The notes beneath the pieces are model-generated. The model was not told where the DNA came from and did no database searches. It saw nothing but the letters and a program-made list of their open reading frames with translations. A stretch of 18,029 nt of DNA from Sergeia podlipaevii. Lineage: Eukaryota; Euglenozoa; Kinetoplastea; Trypanosomatida; Trypanosomatidae. Of the stretch, positions 7,165 to 15,999 are shown piece by piece; the first letter of the stretch is position 1; the number at the start of each line of letters is the position of its first letter. The stretch covers positions 1-18,029 of the forward strand of contig JASANZ010001829.1 of assembly GCA_030849805.1 (NCBI GenBank). The letters are read 5' to 3'. Made by a program: the position numbers and the translations under genes.

Positions 7165-7906
7165 CATACTCAAAGAGGTATTGGACGAATTTGATGCTTA
7201 CTCCAGTATATTTGTTCTATCCGTGCGGCTCTGCACCGCTTGGATTAAAAAAAAAAAAGCATAGTACTCTAGCTTTAGCCAGTAGCAGCCTTTATGTGTG
7301 CGAAACTATTTTGTTTGTTTGCAGTTATTGTTTTTCATTCATCTGCCCATGTTCTTTTTCCCTTTTCTTCTTCATTCTTTTTTTTTTTTTGTCTCCCACG
7401 CCTTTAATGCAACAGTTGCAACTTAGGAATAACATTATCATTTTTATAGTTATTTTTTTTTTTTTGTTATTCTCTGCAATTTTACAACAGAAAGCAAGGA
7501 GCATTTTTTTTTTTTCCTTTAACGGCTAAACATACGAACACAAGCACAACATAGAAAACGAAACGTGCATACATATATAGTAGGTAAGAGCCCCACTTTT
7601 TGTACTCGTTTATTTTATACTTTATCTTATATATATTTTGGATCGTGCGAGACTTTTAAAAAAAATTGTACTGGAGCAACACGCAGTTCGAGATTCTCAA
7701 ACAGGGCAATAAAGAAAAAGGGGCCTCCTCTTGCGCTCGGAATAAAAAAAAGAAGAGAGGGAGAGGGGTGATCTATTTGACTCGCAACATACACACCATA
7801 TATTTTTTTGGTGAACTCGCGCAGCTATCTGTTTGTTTGTGTTTTTCTTTTTCAAAATTGAGAGGATACACAAGCAGAGGCTAGCGCTGGCGTGTGGTAG
7901 AGAGAA

Positions 7907-7926
7907 GTGTGTGTGTGTGTGTGTGT
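7907..7926. repeat. (GT)n microsatellite
   Basis: Ten uninterrupted GT units are followed by ACTCCAAGAAAG, loosely like the flank of the GT tract at 7146-7164. Confidence 0.9.
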
Positions 7927-8131
7927 ACTCCAAGAAAGAAAGGAAGGAGCTCATAACAAGAAAAAAAAATTGTTTTCAAATTTTTAATTGTTTGTTGTAG
8001 AAAGGTGACAGTATATACTTTACTTATATTTTTATCAATTATTTTTTTTTCTTTGCTTGTGTATCATCTGCTCCCCGTTTTAGAGACCTTGTTATTACTG
8101 GAAACTCGGTACCTACAAGGAAGAAAACGAA

Positions 8132-8146
8132 AGAGAGAGAGAGAGA
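8132..8146. repeat. (AG)n microsatellite
   Basis: About seven uninterrupted AG units lie in a purine-rich stretch of the spacer, roughly 50 bases before a second AG tract. Confidence 0.8.
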
Positions 8147-8194
8147 AAGGGGGCAGTTGCACATACGCACTTATCAAGTAAAAAGGCACCCTGT

Positions 8195-8212
8195 AGAGAG
8201 AGAGAGAGAGAG
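8195..8212. repeat. (AG)n microsatellite
   Basis: Nine uninterrupted AG units are followed by a mixed GA/A-rich stretch, upstream of the arrestin-like gene's pyrimidine tract. Confidence 0.85.
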
Positions 8213-8267
8213 AAGAGAAAAGAAAAAGAAGGTTAACGGAGCATCATTATTATCTTACGTTCACACA

Positions 8268-8327
8268 CTTTTTTTCTATTTTTATTTTTGTCTCTCCCCC
8301 CTTTCCCCCTCAAAAAAAAAAAAACAG
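8268..8327 (+). promoter_or_regulatory. Predicted spliced-leader acceptor of the arrestin-like gene
   Basis: A long T/C tract at about 8269-8311 is followed by an A-run and CAG ending at 8327. This would leave a leader of only 13 bases before the ATG at 8341. Confidence 0.6.
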
Positions 8328-8340
8328 AAATTACACAAAC

Positions 8341-10866
8341 ATGGACGTTGCTACACTGAAGCGGAAGCTAATGGCGAGCCCCACTGTACTGAGCATGAAG
8401 AAGTCACCAGAATTAACCATCTACTTGCAAGAGGTTCAGCGCTACCCTGGCGACGTACTTACCGGCGTGGTAAACCTAGAGCTCTTTGACAAATTTAACC
8501 TTCTCACCCTGGAAGTCAAGGTGACCGCGGAAGAGATGGCTCGCATTGGCGGTGCTAGTAATGCCTCCTACAATCCTGAAATGAGAAGTACGCTCTACTA
8601 CAAGCGGTGCATCACCCTCCTGGGAGTGGTTCGAGACCAAGTAAGTGCATCTGTGTTTAAGCGCGCTAGTCGCAAATCTCTCAGCGGCAAGCGCGCCACT
8701 TTGCCATCTAGCAAAGGAGCAAGTCCCCCCAACCCGAACTCTCCACAGCCGGGTGGTAGTGCCTGCAGCACGGACGCAAGATTCCAAGCAACTTTTGACG
8801 CAGAGAGTGCCGGTGGCGGCGATAGTTTTTCAGGCTCTGGTAGTCCAGCCGTGCCAGTGACGCCATCAATCTTCACGTGTGTGGCTCAAGGTGCATCAGA
8901 CACGATTCTGCAGCCAGGCAGCTACTCGTTCCCGTTCACACTGCAGCTTCCTGACGATCTGCCTCCCTCTGTGACAGTCTCCAAGGGCCGCGATGGGATT
9001 TCCCAGCTTCGCTACATAGCAAAGATCTCACTCGTGGGCAGAGGGGGTCGCTCCTACGACGCCGTGACGCCATTCTCTGTCTCGCCTCTACCAGTTCAGC
9101 TGCAGCGGTGGATGTGGCTGCACTACAGGCCGAATCAGGAAGGAAGCATTGTGAGTGGCTCAGGGGACGCTGAATCCGTGACTGCAAGCACCTACTCAAC
9201 CGTCGGTGATGAAGAGAATAATAATAATAGCAGCAACAGTGGAGACGCAGTTGCGCTGCGCAAGCGCATCGATCATCGCAAGCGCTTCACTCGCGAAGAC
9301 GAGGAGCGGATGGAACTGGAGAAGAACAAGGCGACAAGTAGCGGCGCACAAACGGCGCAGCAATACCGAGATGAAACTCACAAAGAGAGGCGTCGCCAGC
9401 ACAACAGCAACAACACAAAAGAAAAGAAGAAGGGCCAAGTCGTCCTAGAGGCGCAAAGCGAGCGGGAGGGCGATAGCAGCAGCAGAGAGCAATCATTGGG
9501 GGACGAGGCAGAGTCGTCGCGCGCTTCTTCTTCTTCAAAGAACAGCGGAGAGCAGCGGAGGCTCAGCGTGGCCGGCAGGCTCACCGTGGCCGCCGTGGAG
9601 CAGCTGGGTGACGGCACGATAGTTGACCTGCAGGATGAATCCGCAGAGAGAGAGAAGCAGCAGCAGGGCCACTATATTAGCGACAACAAGGATAATGCTA
9701 CTTGTAGTGTCGCGGCGCAAGCAGGGGGGTTGGATGAAGAAGCTGGAGAGAAGTACTGCTCGCCAAAGGGGAAGAAGAACAAAAATAAGAAGAAGAACGG
9801 TGATGTAGTCAAAGCACCTGAGCGCACTGCTGAGGAGCGCGCAGAGGCACTAGAGGCTTTGTTCCCTCCTTGGGAAGTGCAGTTTATTCTTCCACTACGC
9901 AGCAGCATCTTGCGCAAAGGCATGGTGACAGTGCGTGCGACCGTGCACAGAGTCGTTGTTGTGCGTGGGAAGACCAGCGTTGGGGTTGGCGCGGTCATTG
10001 ACAACCAACAAGGCGGTGCTTCCATCGCTCGTGTGAAGTACTCACTCATTACCCGCTCCTCGATCCGAAGCAAGCTTGAGACACTCAAGTTTAGCGATAC
10101 CATTGCCGAAACTGTCATTGAGCACTCCATTCCAAAAGGATCCGTGGTACAGTTGGATACGACTTACCTCAACATGCCCTCTGTGACCCCGGTAACAGTC
10201 ACCACGGCAGGCGCGTCGACCTCCACTTTTCTTAATATTCGCTTGTATGTCTCCTCCGCATTCAAAACATTTTCCCGCTCAGCGGAGATGGAGCTACTTG
10301 TCGTGAGTGGCATCGATACGCAGAACCAGAGCCGCCGGCTGCGTCACTGGACCAACTACTATCGTGATAGCACCCTGTCCCGGGACGAGATGTCTGGTCC
10401 TTGCATTGATCTGAACGAGCAGAACACTAACCCGGTGCTGCTCGACGCCGATGAGGTGGACGGAAACGTGAATAACTTTGTCTTTGGTAGTACAGCGATG
10501 ACATCGGAAGAAGTGAGTGCGATGCAGAATAGCTCCAGAGGTGGCGGCAATAGCGTTGGTGCGGGCACTAGCGCCAAGAGCCGCCAGGTGCGTGGAAAGC
10601 TGAACTTTACACAGGCAACTTTCACCCCACGTCCGGAAGGCCCGGCTGCACGCCGCAGCGGTGGTGCTCACGCGGATCCGATGGCGGGTCTCAACCCTTT
10701 TGCTACCGTGCCGAAGGCAAAGAGGAGGAGCCCGAGTCATGAAAATGATGGAGAGGCATATGAACAGGAAAGGAGTATCAGCGTCAGTCATGATGTGGCG
10801 ATGGCGCATGATGACCACGATGACCACGATGATGGCGGCCTTGAAGGTAAGCAGGCTACAGCGTAA
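8341..10866 (+). CDS. Arrestin-fold protein with long charged linker
   Basis: This 841-residue protein has the two-lobed arrestin layout. The N-lobe covers about 20-260. It opens with ELTIYLQEVQRYPGDVLTGV, has an insert at about 109-176 rich in Ser, Gly and Pro, and then carries LQPGSYSFPFTLQLPDDLPPS and LRYIAKISL, both typical of arrestins. The C-lobe covers about 512-657, with EVQFILPLRSSILRKGMVTV and VRYALYV-like strands. Between the lobes lie about 250 residues of Glu/Lys/Ser/Asn-rich linker with KGKKNKNKKKNG near its end. The tail holds an NPF tripeptide at 785-787 and an HDDHDDHDD run near the C-terminus. Alpha-arrestins act as adaptors in membrane-protein sorting and endocytosis, but no PPxY ubiquitin-ligase motif is visible. 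The ATG follows the acceptor by 13 bases. The fold assignment is good; cargo and role are unknown. Confidence 0.82.
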   Translation: MDVATLKRKLMASPTVLSMKKSPELTIYLQEVQRYPGDVLTGVVNLELFDKFNLLTLEVKVTAEEMARIGGASNASYNPEMRSTLYYKRCITLLGVVRDQVSASVFKRASRKSLSGKRATLPSSKGASPPNPNSPQPGGSACSTDARFQATFDAESAGGGDSFSGSGSPAVPVTPSIFTCVAQGASDTILQPGSYSFPFTLQLPDDLPPSVTVSKGRDGISQLRYIAKISLVGRGGRSYDAVTPFSVSPLPVQLQRWMWLHYRPNQEGSIVSGSGDAESVTASTYSTVGDEENNNNSSNSGDAVALRKRIDHRKRFTREDEERMELEKNKATSSGAQTAQQYRDETHKERRRQHNSNNTKEKKKGQVVLEAQSEREGDSSSREQSLGDEAESSRASSSSKNSGEQRRLSVAGRLTVAAVEQLGDGTIVDLQDESAEREKQQQGHYISDNKDNATCSVAAQAGGLDEEAGEKYCSPKGKKNKNKKKNGDVVKAPERTAEERAEALEALFPPWEVQFILPLRSSILRKGMVTVRATVHRVVVVRGKTSVGVGAVIDNQQGGASIARVKYSLITRSSIRSKLETLKFSDTIAETVIEHSIPKGSVVQLDTTYLNMPSVTPVTVTTAGASTSTFLNIRLYVSSAFKTFSRSAEMELLVVSGIDTQNQSRRLRHWTNYYRDSTLSRDEMSGPCIDLNEQNTNPVLLDADEVDGNVNNFVFGSTAMTSEEVSAMQNSSRGGGNSVGAGTSAKSRQVRGKLNFTQATFTPRPEGPAARRSGGAHADPMAGLNPFATVPKAKRRSPSHENDGEAYEQERSISVSHDVAMAHDDHDDHDDGGLEGKQATA

Positions 10867-11114
10867 GGATGCTAGATTCATCTACCTGTACGGCACTCAC
10901 CGCGCGCCATCTTGTTACACTCTAGGTTTTCACCTTTGCAGGGTGATATTCCTCTTCTCCTTTCTCTTTTTTTTTTTCCTTGGTTGAATGTTTTGCTGTG
11001 TTACATATATATTATGTCTGCTTGTAACCTCACACGGCGAAGTAGTTCTTCGTGTTATGCTTGTGTCTCCTTCTTTTCTCTAAACAACAACTTGCTCTTT
11101 AGAAAATTGTCACT

Positions 11115-11141
11115 ATTATTATTATTATTATTATTATTATT
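11115..11141. repeat. (ATT)9 microsatellite
   Basis: Nine perfect ATT units lie in the 3' flank of the arrestin-like gene. Confidence 0.9.
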
Positions 11142-12127
11142 AAAGAAAGCTTAGAATACGAAAATATGCAAGCTTTTTTTTTCAGTTGATACTGTTTACT
11201 GCCCCGCCCCCCTCCCTGTGCTTATCTGTTGGGGTTATATATGTTAGTGCGTCGGCTTTTAATCGGTACGGTGGGCTAGCCACCTCAGTGTCCGGGGTTA
11301 TCTGCTGGTGAGATGGGGCGTGCTTTGTCGATCGTGCTTCTTTTATGCCCTCTCGCACACACACACGGAGACACACCCTCTTTTCCCCCATGAGGTCCTT
11401 ATCGCCTTTCTCTCTTTTTCTTTTTCACGGATTTTTGTTTTTTTTGTTGTTGTCTCACACAAAAGAGAAAAAAAAATGGCGATTCAATATAGTATAATAT
11501 GAATTCTGTGCTTGCACTGAAGTGAAACTCAGAGAGGTAAAACAAAACAGAAAGCGAAACAGGACGTACTGCATGTGCAAATACGTATAATGCGTGAGAG
11601 CAAAAGAAGAGAGATGGAGAGAGATGGAATGTGTTGCGCTTATTGCGCTCTGTATATGTGATTCTATCTTCACAAAAAAAGGAACAGGGGCGGGGGGTCT
11701 ATATGAATAAACGGATTTATACGTATACACAGAGCAGTAGAGCTGACACATGAACGAGTAGAGCGCCTAAGCAGAAGTAGAAAAAGATGGCGTTAACGAA
11801 TGCAATATAGACAATATAAGAGGAAGAGCCGTTTTTTTTTCTTCTATTGCATTGCTTTTCTCCCTGTTCCTTACAGCATATAATGCAGTCATGATGGAAG
11901 ATGAACCGTTAGATGTCCCACACTGATAGTGACTTCCGCCGCGACTGCGCTTGTTTACATCAAAAGAGAAAAGAAAAGAGAAAAATACAAAGATATATAA
12001 AGTAGTTTCTTGGAAAAGGCATAAACAAAGCGCCAAAGAAGTAGAGGCACACCGCAAATACAGCAAAATTATCAAAATGCAGCATTCTCTCATTCACTTG
12101 TATTCCTACTACTGTATGTGATTGACA

Positions 12128-12285
12128 TTTTTTTTCTCTTCTCCTTTCTTTTACAGGAGTGGTACACACTCGTTTTCTAAACCTTTTTTTTTCTTCTCAA
12201 CTGTCAAGGGAAAAAAAAAATATTTTAAGAAGGAGTGAAGAAGAAGATAGTAAGTACACGTATTAATTGATTTCTTTCATTTAAG
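12128..12285 (+). promoter_or_regulatory. Predicted spliced-leader acceptor cluster of UTP21
   Basis: Three pyrimidine tract plus AG sites occur in series: TTTTACAG ending at 12156, TGTCAAG ending at 12208, and CATTTAAG ending at 12285. The first has the best tract. None leaves an ATG before 12300, so each would give the same protein. Confidence 0.55.
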
Positions 12286-12299
12286 GAAATCCCTTCAAA

Positions 12300-15275
12300 A
12301 TGCAGTCGTTTGAACCTTTTCGCGTGGTGGGCTCAATATGTGGCACCGTCCCCGTGAGCGCGACAACGCTTTATGGCACACCTGTGCTCATGGTGGCCGC
12401 AGGCCGCACTTTCCAATTGTATAAAGGTAAGGAGCTCGCCATGCTCCGCGGCGGGCCTACCTTCTTGGAACCCGTGAGTGCCGTTGCCCAGACTGGCAAG
12501 TACCGCATCGTTGCTGAGGGTCCTCGCCTGCACGCGTTTGTGCATCACAAGCCCCTCTGGAGCGAACTGCATGCAGACGTGACGCGCGCTGCGGTGACAC
12601 TGCTGTTAGTTCAGGACGACCTTCTCTTTTGTGCTGGTGAAGACAAGCGCGTCGTTGTGCGCGAGGTGAAGACGGGGCGTGTGCTGTCTGAGATTCTGGT
12701 CGACAAGAGCGAGACCGTCACTTGCCTCGCGCTGCTGCCGGGGTTTGCGAACAAGCTGCTCGTCGGAACGGAGCACGGCGCTCTCCATTTGTACAACTAC
12801 CGCACGGGTGTGTGCCTGTGGTACGCAGTGAAGGAACCTCTGCAGTCAATTTTAGCTCTGGCGTGCAGCCAGTACAAGGGCATCGTAGCGTACGGCACAA
12901 GTAACGGTCGCGTTGTGGTGCTGAACGTTGCCACAGATGAGGTGGTGACTATTTTTGAACACCGCGAAGGTGCCGCGGTCACCTCGCTTGTATTCCGCGT
13001 GGACAAGGACGGGTTTCTTGTTTCTGGCACGAGCCGCGGTGAGGTGGTGGTGTGGGACCTCGAGGGTCGTTGCATGGATGGTGTCTTGACACGCTCCAAG
13101 CAGGTCCGGAGCGAGACCGACGTGCTAGAATCTCCCCATATGGATGCAGTGCACTCTCTCATTACCTTCCCGCAAGTGCAACAGAACGGCGTGAGCACCG
13201 ACAACGGTACCGTAGCGCTGCTCGTGACCGCTGGCGCTGACAACGCGCTTATGCAGTTCCGCTTCGACACCGTCGATGGTCTTGGCGCGTTGGTGCGTGA
13301 GCGCCGGGGCCACATGGGTAGCTGCACAGTCGCCAACTTCTACAACAGCGACCTGCTCGTCACTGGTGGCAATGACCGCGCTCTCCGCGTGACACACGTC
13401 TTCTCCGATCGTGCCTCCTGGGAGCTCTCGCAGGGCAAGCTCGGAAAGAAAGGGCGAGAGAAGCAAATGGGGCGTGAGGCCCTCAAGATGCCCCCTGCTA
13501 TCGCTCTCGCCTCCTGCACCACACGCAACTACCAGTGGTCCTCGCTGGTGTCGCTGCACACTGCCTCGGCGCAGTGCTGTGGATGGCGCATGGACACACG
13601 CGCGCAAGAGTTCAAACTGTCAGGCATCAACACCGCAGCACACACAGCGCGGGCGGTGGCAATGTCAGACTGCGGCAACTACATTGTGGTAGGCTACTCT
13701 AGTGGAAACGTCGCGATCGTCAATGTACAGAACCGCAGCATCAAGCAGCTCTTTGACCCCGAGCTTGTTACTGCGTTAGCGGCTACTACAGGTAGCAGCA
13801 GTAGCACTAGTCACGGCAGCACTGATCGCGCGCACGAGAGCGCCGTGGAGTGTGTCGAGGTGGCGTGCGGCAACACCACCGTAATCACGGCTGGACTCGA
13901 CAGGTGCATCAAGTATTGGGATCTCCAGACTGGCACTCTCAAGGCGGTCGTCCGCACTAGCGTGCCGGCGACCAAGTCGTGTGTGCACCAGGGCTCGTCG
14001 CTGCTCATTCTTGCTCAGCACTTTACGATCCGCGTGTATCACTGCAACCCCGATGCTGGCCTCACCCACGCCGAGCTGAGCACTCCCGTGCGTGTGCTTG
14101 AAGGTCACACGAGCCCCATCACCGCTCTCGCGCTTGCGCCCGACACGCACCGGTACGTTGCCTCTGCCTCTGGCGACGGCGCACTACTCCTGTGGGACCT
14201 GGCGGCCGCTGCATGTGTTGGCCAATACCGCTTCGCCTCCCCAGCCCTCTCCTTAGCGTTCCACCCCGATGCCCTCTTCCTCGCAACCACTCACGCAGGT
14301 GAGCGCGGGGCCTTCTTGTGGGTGAACAACCTACGCTACGGCTTTGTACCGGAGGTGGTGCCGCGTCCGCAAGACCGCACCGTGGAGGAACTGCCGTGGC
14401 TGCACTTCCCCACCGCACACGGCGAGTCTGAGGCGGAGGTGGACAGCGGGGCCGCTGCGTCCCTCAAGGAGCAGCAGGTACGCATGGCAACCGAAGCAGC
14501 GCAGCAGCGCAGCGATGGCGACGATGCTGAAGAGGAGGGCAAGGCCGAGGCGAAGCTCTTTGACGCCTCTACCGATGTCGCGCTTGTCCAGCGCAGGCAA
14601 GAGCAGGAGCGCTGGGCCGCCCTTGATGCCATTGCCCAAGATGGCCTGCAGCTCTCTGGGGTCCCACGCAGCATGTGGTTCAACCTCACAGTGCTCGATC
14701 AGATCAAAGAGAAGAATCAACCGCTGCTGCCACCCAAGAAGAAGGACGTGCCCTTCTTCTTACCCACAACACAGGAGCTGCGTCCTACGTTTATTGTGGT
14801 CGCCTCTAGCGGCAACGGTGATGGTGGCGCCGGGGCCCGCCTCGTTGGCGCGGACCTCGCCGCGCTCACCCCCGTGCAGTCCATGCTCCTCGCGCGTAAC
14901 CATGATGGACTGATGGTGCACTTCCTGTCTATGAACACCGCCCAGGCAATCGACCTGGAGCTGAAGCGCGTCGTGGAGTACGTAGACGGGAGCGAGTACA
15001 CGCAGGCGGAGCTCGATCGTATGAAGGACTGCCTTGCAGGGCTTCTTACCTTCCTTGCTGAGTGGCTTCGTCGCGGCCAGAACGTGGATCTGGTGCAGGG
15101 CATGCTCGCCGATACGGTGCGCTCCCATGGCCCTTTGCTTACTCGCTTTGGTGACGCGCTACTTCCAGCTATGGCTGAGGTTGCAGAGGCACAAAACACA
15201 GTGCGCTACGCCGTCGATCACCTTGTGTCGTACCCGAGCTGCCTTGCTGGGTTATATGCGGGATCTGTCTTTTAA
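12300..15275 (+). CDS. UTP21: U3 snoRNP-associated WD40 protein Utp21 (WDR36)
   Basis: This 991-residue protein is the Utp21 subunit of the small-subunit processome, a part of the UtpB module that helps U3 snoRNA fold and cleave pre-rRNA in the nucleolus. Residues 1 to about 690 form successive WD40 repeats. Visible blades include FCAGEDKRVVVREVKTGRVL, LVSGTSRGEVVVWDLEG, LVTGGNDRALRV, VVGYSSGNVAIVNVQNR, VITAGLDRCIKYWDLQTG and VASASGDGALLLWDL. A short Ser/Thr-rich insert interrupts a blade near residue 500. An acidic and Ala/Glu-rich stretch at about 705-775 precedes the family-specific C-domain from about 783, with LSGVPRSMWFNL and QIKEKNQPLLPPKKK, then PFFLPTTQEL. The length and the domain order fit Utp21/WDR36. 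The ATG at 12300 starts MQSFEPFRVVG, in keeping with the family's N-terminus. Confidence is high. Confidence 0.93.
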   Translation: MQSFEPFRVVGSICGTVPVSATTLYGTPVLMVAAGRTFQLYKGKELAMLRGGPTFLEPVSAVAQTGKYRIVAEGPRLHAFVHHKPLWSELHADVTRAAVTLLLVQDDLLFCAGEDKRVVVREVKTGRVLSEILVDKSETVTCLALLPGFANKLLVGTEHGALHLYNYRTGVCLWYAVKEPLQSILALACSQYKGIVAYGTSNGRVVVLNVATDEVVTIFEHREGAAVTSLVFRVDKDGFLVSGTSRGEVVVWDLEGRCMDGVLTRSKQVRSETDVLESPHMDAVHSLITFPQVQQNGVSTDNGTVALLVTAGADNALMQFRFDTVDGLGALVRERRGHMGSCTVANFYNSDLLVTGGNDRALRVTHVFSDRASWELSQGKLGKKGREKQMGREALKMPPAIALASCTTRNYQWSSLVSLHTASAQCCGWRMDTRAQEFKLSGINTAAHTARAVAMSDCGNYIVVGYSSGNVAIVNVQNRSIKQLFDPELVTALAATTGSSSSTSHGSTDRAHESAVECVEVACGNTTVITAGLDRCIKYWDLQTGTLKAVVRTSVPATKSCVHQGSSLLILAQHFTIRVYHCNPDAGLTHAELSTPVRVLEGHTSPITALALAPDTHRYVASASGDGALLLWDLAAAACVGQYRFASPALSLAFHPDALFLATTHAGERGAFLWVNNLRYGFVPEVVPRPQDRTVEELPWLHFPTAHGESEAEVDSGAAASLKEQQVRMATEAAQQRSDGDDAEEEGKAEAKLFDASTDVALVQRRQEQERWAALDAIAQDGLQLSGVPRSMWFNLTVLDQIKEKNQPLLPPKKKDVPFFLPTTQELRPTFIVVASSGNGDGGAGARLVGADLAALTPVQSMLLARNHDGLMVHFLSMNTAQAIDLELKRVVEYVDGSEYTQAELDRMKDCLAGLLTFLAEWLRRGQNVDLVQGMLADTVRSHGPLLTRFGDALLPAMAEVAEAQNTVRYAVDHLVSYPSCLAGLYAGSVF

Positions 15276-15999
15276 GGGAACGGAGAGTTGCAGATTTATA
15301 ATTTTCTTTTTTCTTTGAGGGGTTGGTGTATTGGTGTTTGTGAAACTGGCGCGCATCAAGTTGATTGTTCTTTCATTATTACTGTTGTTGATTGTTTTTC
15401 TCTCGTTAAATCACGTTTAATACGCGTACGAAGTGTCCCGTTAAGTTAAAGTCGTACATGCTAAGGCATGGCACCAGTGAGAGGTGAGGGTGTGTGTTTC
15501 CCTCGACCTGTCTTTATGTGTCTATGAAGTGGACGGCAGGACCTATAGCCAAGCGCACTTAAAAAAATAAAAATATAATGCAGATCACTTTCATAAGAAA
15601 CGAGGTTTCTGTGTAGTGAGGAATGGTAAGACTTGTGAGATATGCACGCCTTCTTCCCTCCTCCTGCTGCTCTTTCGAATCATTACAGTACAGCGTCTCT
15701 GTCTGTCTGCATGTGGAGGAAGTTCAGTGTGTGTGTGTGCAACAGCAATGCTACAGTGAAGTGGACTTGGTGTTATCTCTCTTCTCTTTCTTTCTTTTGT
15801 TCCTCCCCCCCCACCCCAACCCTTGTGCAGTGTGTTGCTGGCAAAGCACTACTCTGCACGCCCCCGTTTCTCAATTAGATAAATACACTTTTTTTTTTCT
15901 TTACTACTCATTTTCATCCAGTCATACACATATCGGGCATATTCACATACAACATATACTTAGATACATATATAGATCTAGACAGAGAGAGATAGAGGC
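15276..15999. other. Spacer between UTP21 and the F-x-P-x-I-N protein gene
   Basis: I see no gene here. It is T-rich after the UTP21 stop, with an A-rich patch at 15560-15580, a C-run near 15805 and a short GT tract near 15729. The acceptor region of the last gene is at 15888-15921. An open frame at 15623-16030 overlaps the next gene in another frame and has no protein character. Confidence 0.65.
15888..15921 (+). promoter_or_regulatory. Predicted spliced-leader acceptor of the last protein gene
   Basis: A T-run and following pyrimidines end in TTTTCATCCAG with AG at 15920-15921. The leader to 15999 has no ATG. Confidence 0.6.

Larger units (their letters stand above)
7098..8340. other. 1.24-kb repeat-rich spacer before the arrestin-like gene
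   Basis: I see no gene here. The spacer contains two (GT) tracts (7146-7164 and 7907-7926), two (AG) tracts (8132-8146 and 8195-8212), several long T-runs and A-runs, and TA-rich patches. Open frames at 7146-7529, 7565-7771 and 8157-8489 are homopolymer-driven and resemble no protein. It probably carries the PSF2 3' UTR and the pyrimidine tract of the next gene. Confidence 0.65.
10867..12299. other. 1.43-kb spacer between the arrestin-like gene and UTP21
   Basis: I see no gene here. It contains an (ATT)9 repeat at 11115-11141 and beside it an imperfect hairpin at 11142-11180 whose 3' arm runs into a T-run. A C-rich patch lies near 11202-11217, a purine-rich block at about 11520-11650, and three acceptor-like sites at 12128-12285. 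Open frames here are low in complexity and resemble nothing known. Confidence 0.65.

Noticed and set aside
8641..8899. A cis-intron in the arrestin-like gene beginning at GTAAGTGC (8641)
   Set aside because: The donor looks perfect, but the frame is open throughout, the candidate acceptors I checked (8833, 8848, 8890, 8899) all give lengths not divisible by three, and cis-introns are very rare in trypanosomatids.
10294..10881. Minus-strand 195-residue open frame
   Set aside because: It lies wholly opposite the arrestin-like gene, resembles no protein I know, and is explained as a shadow of coding composition.
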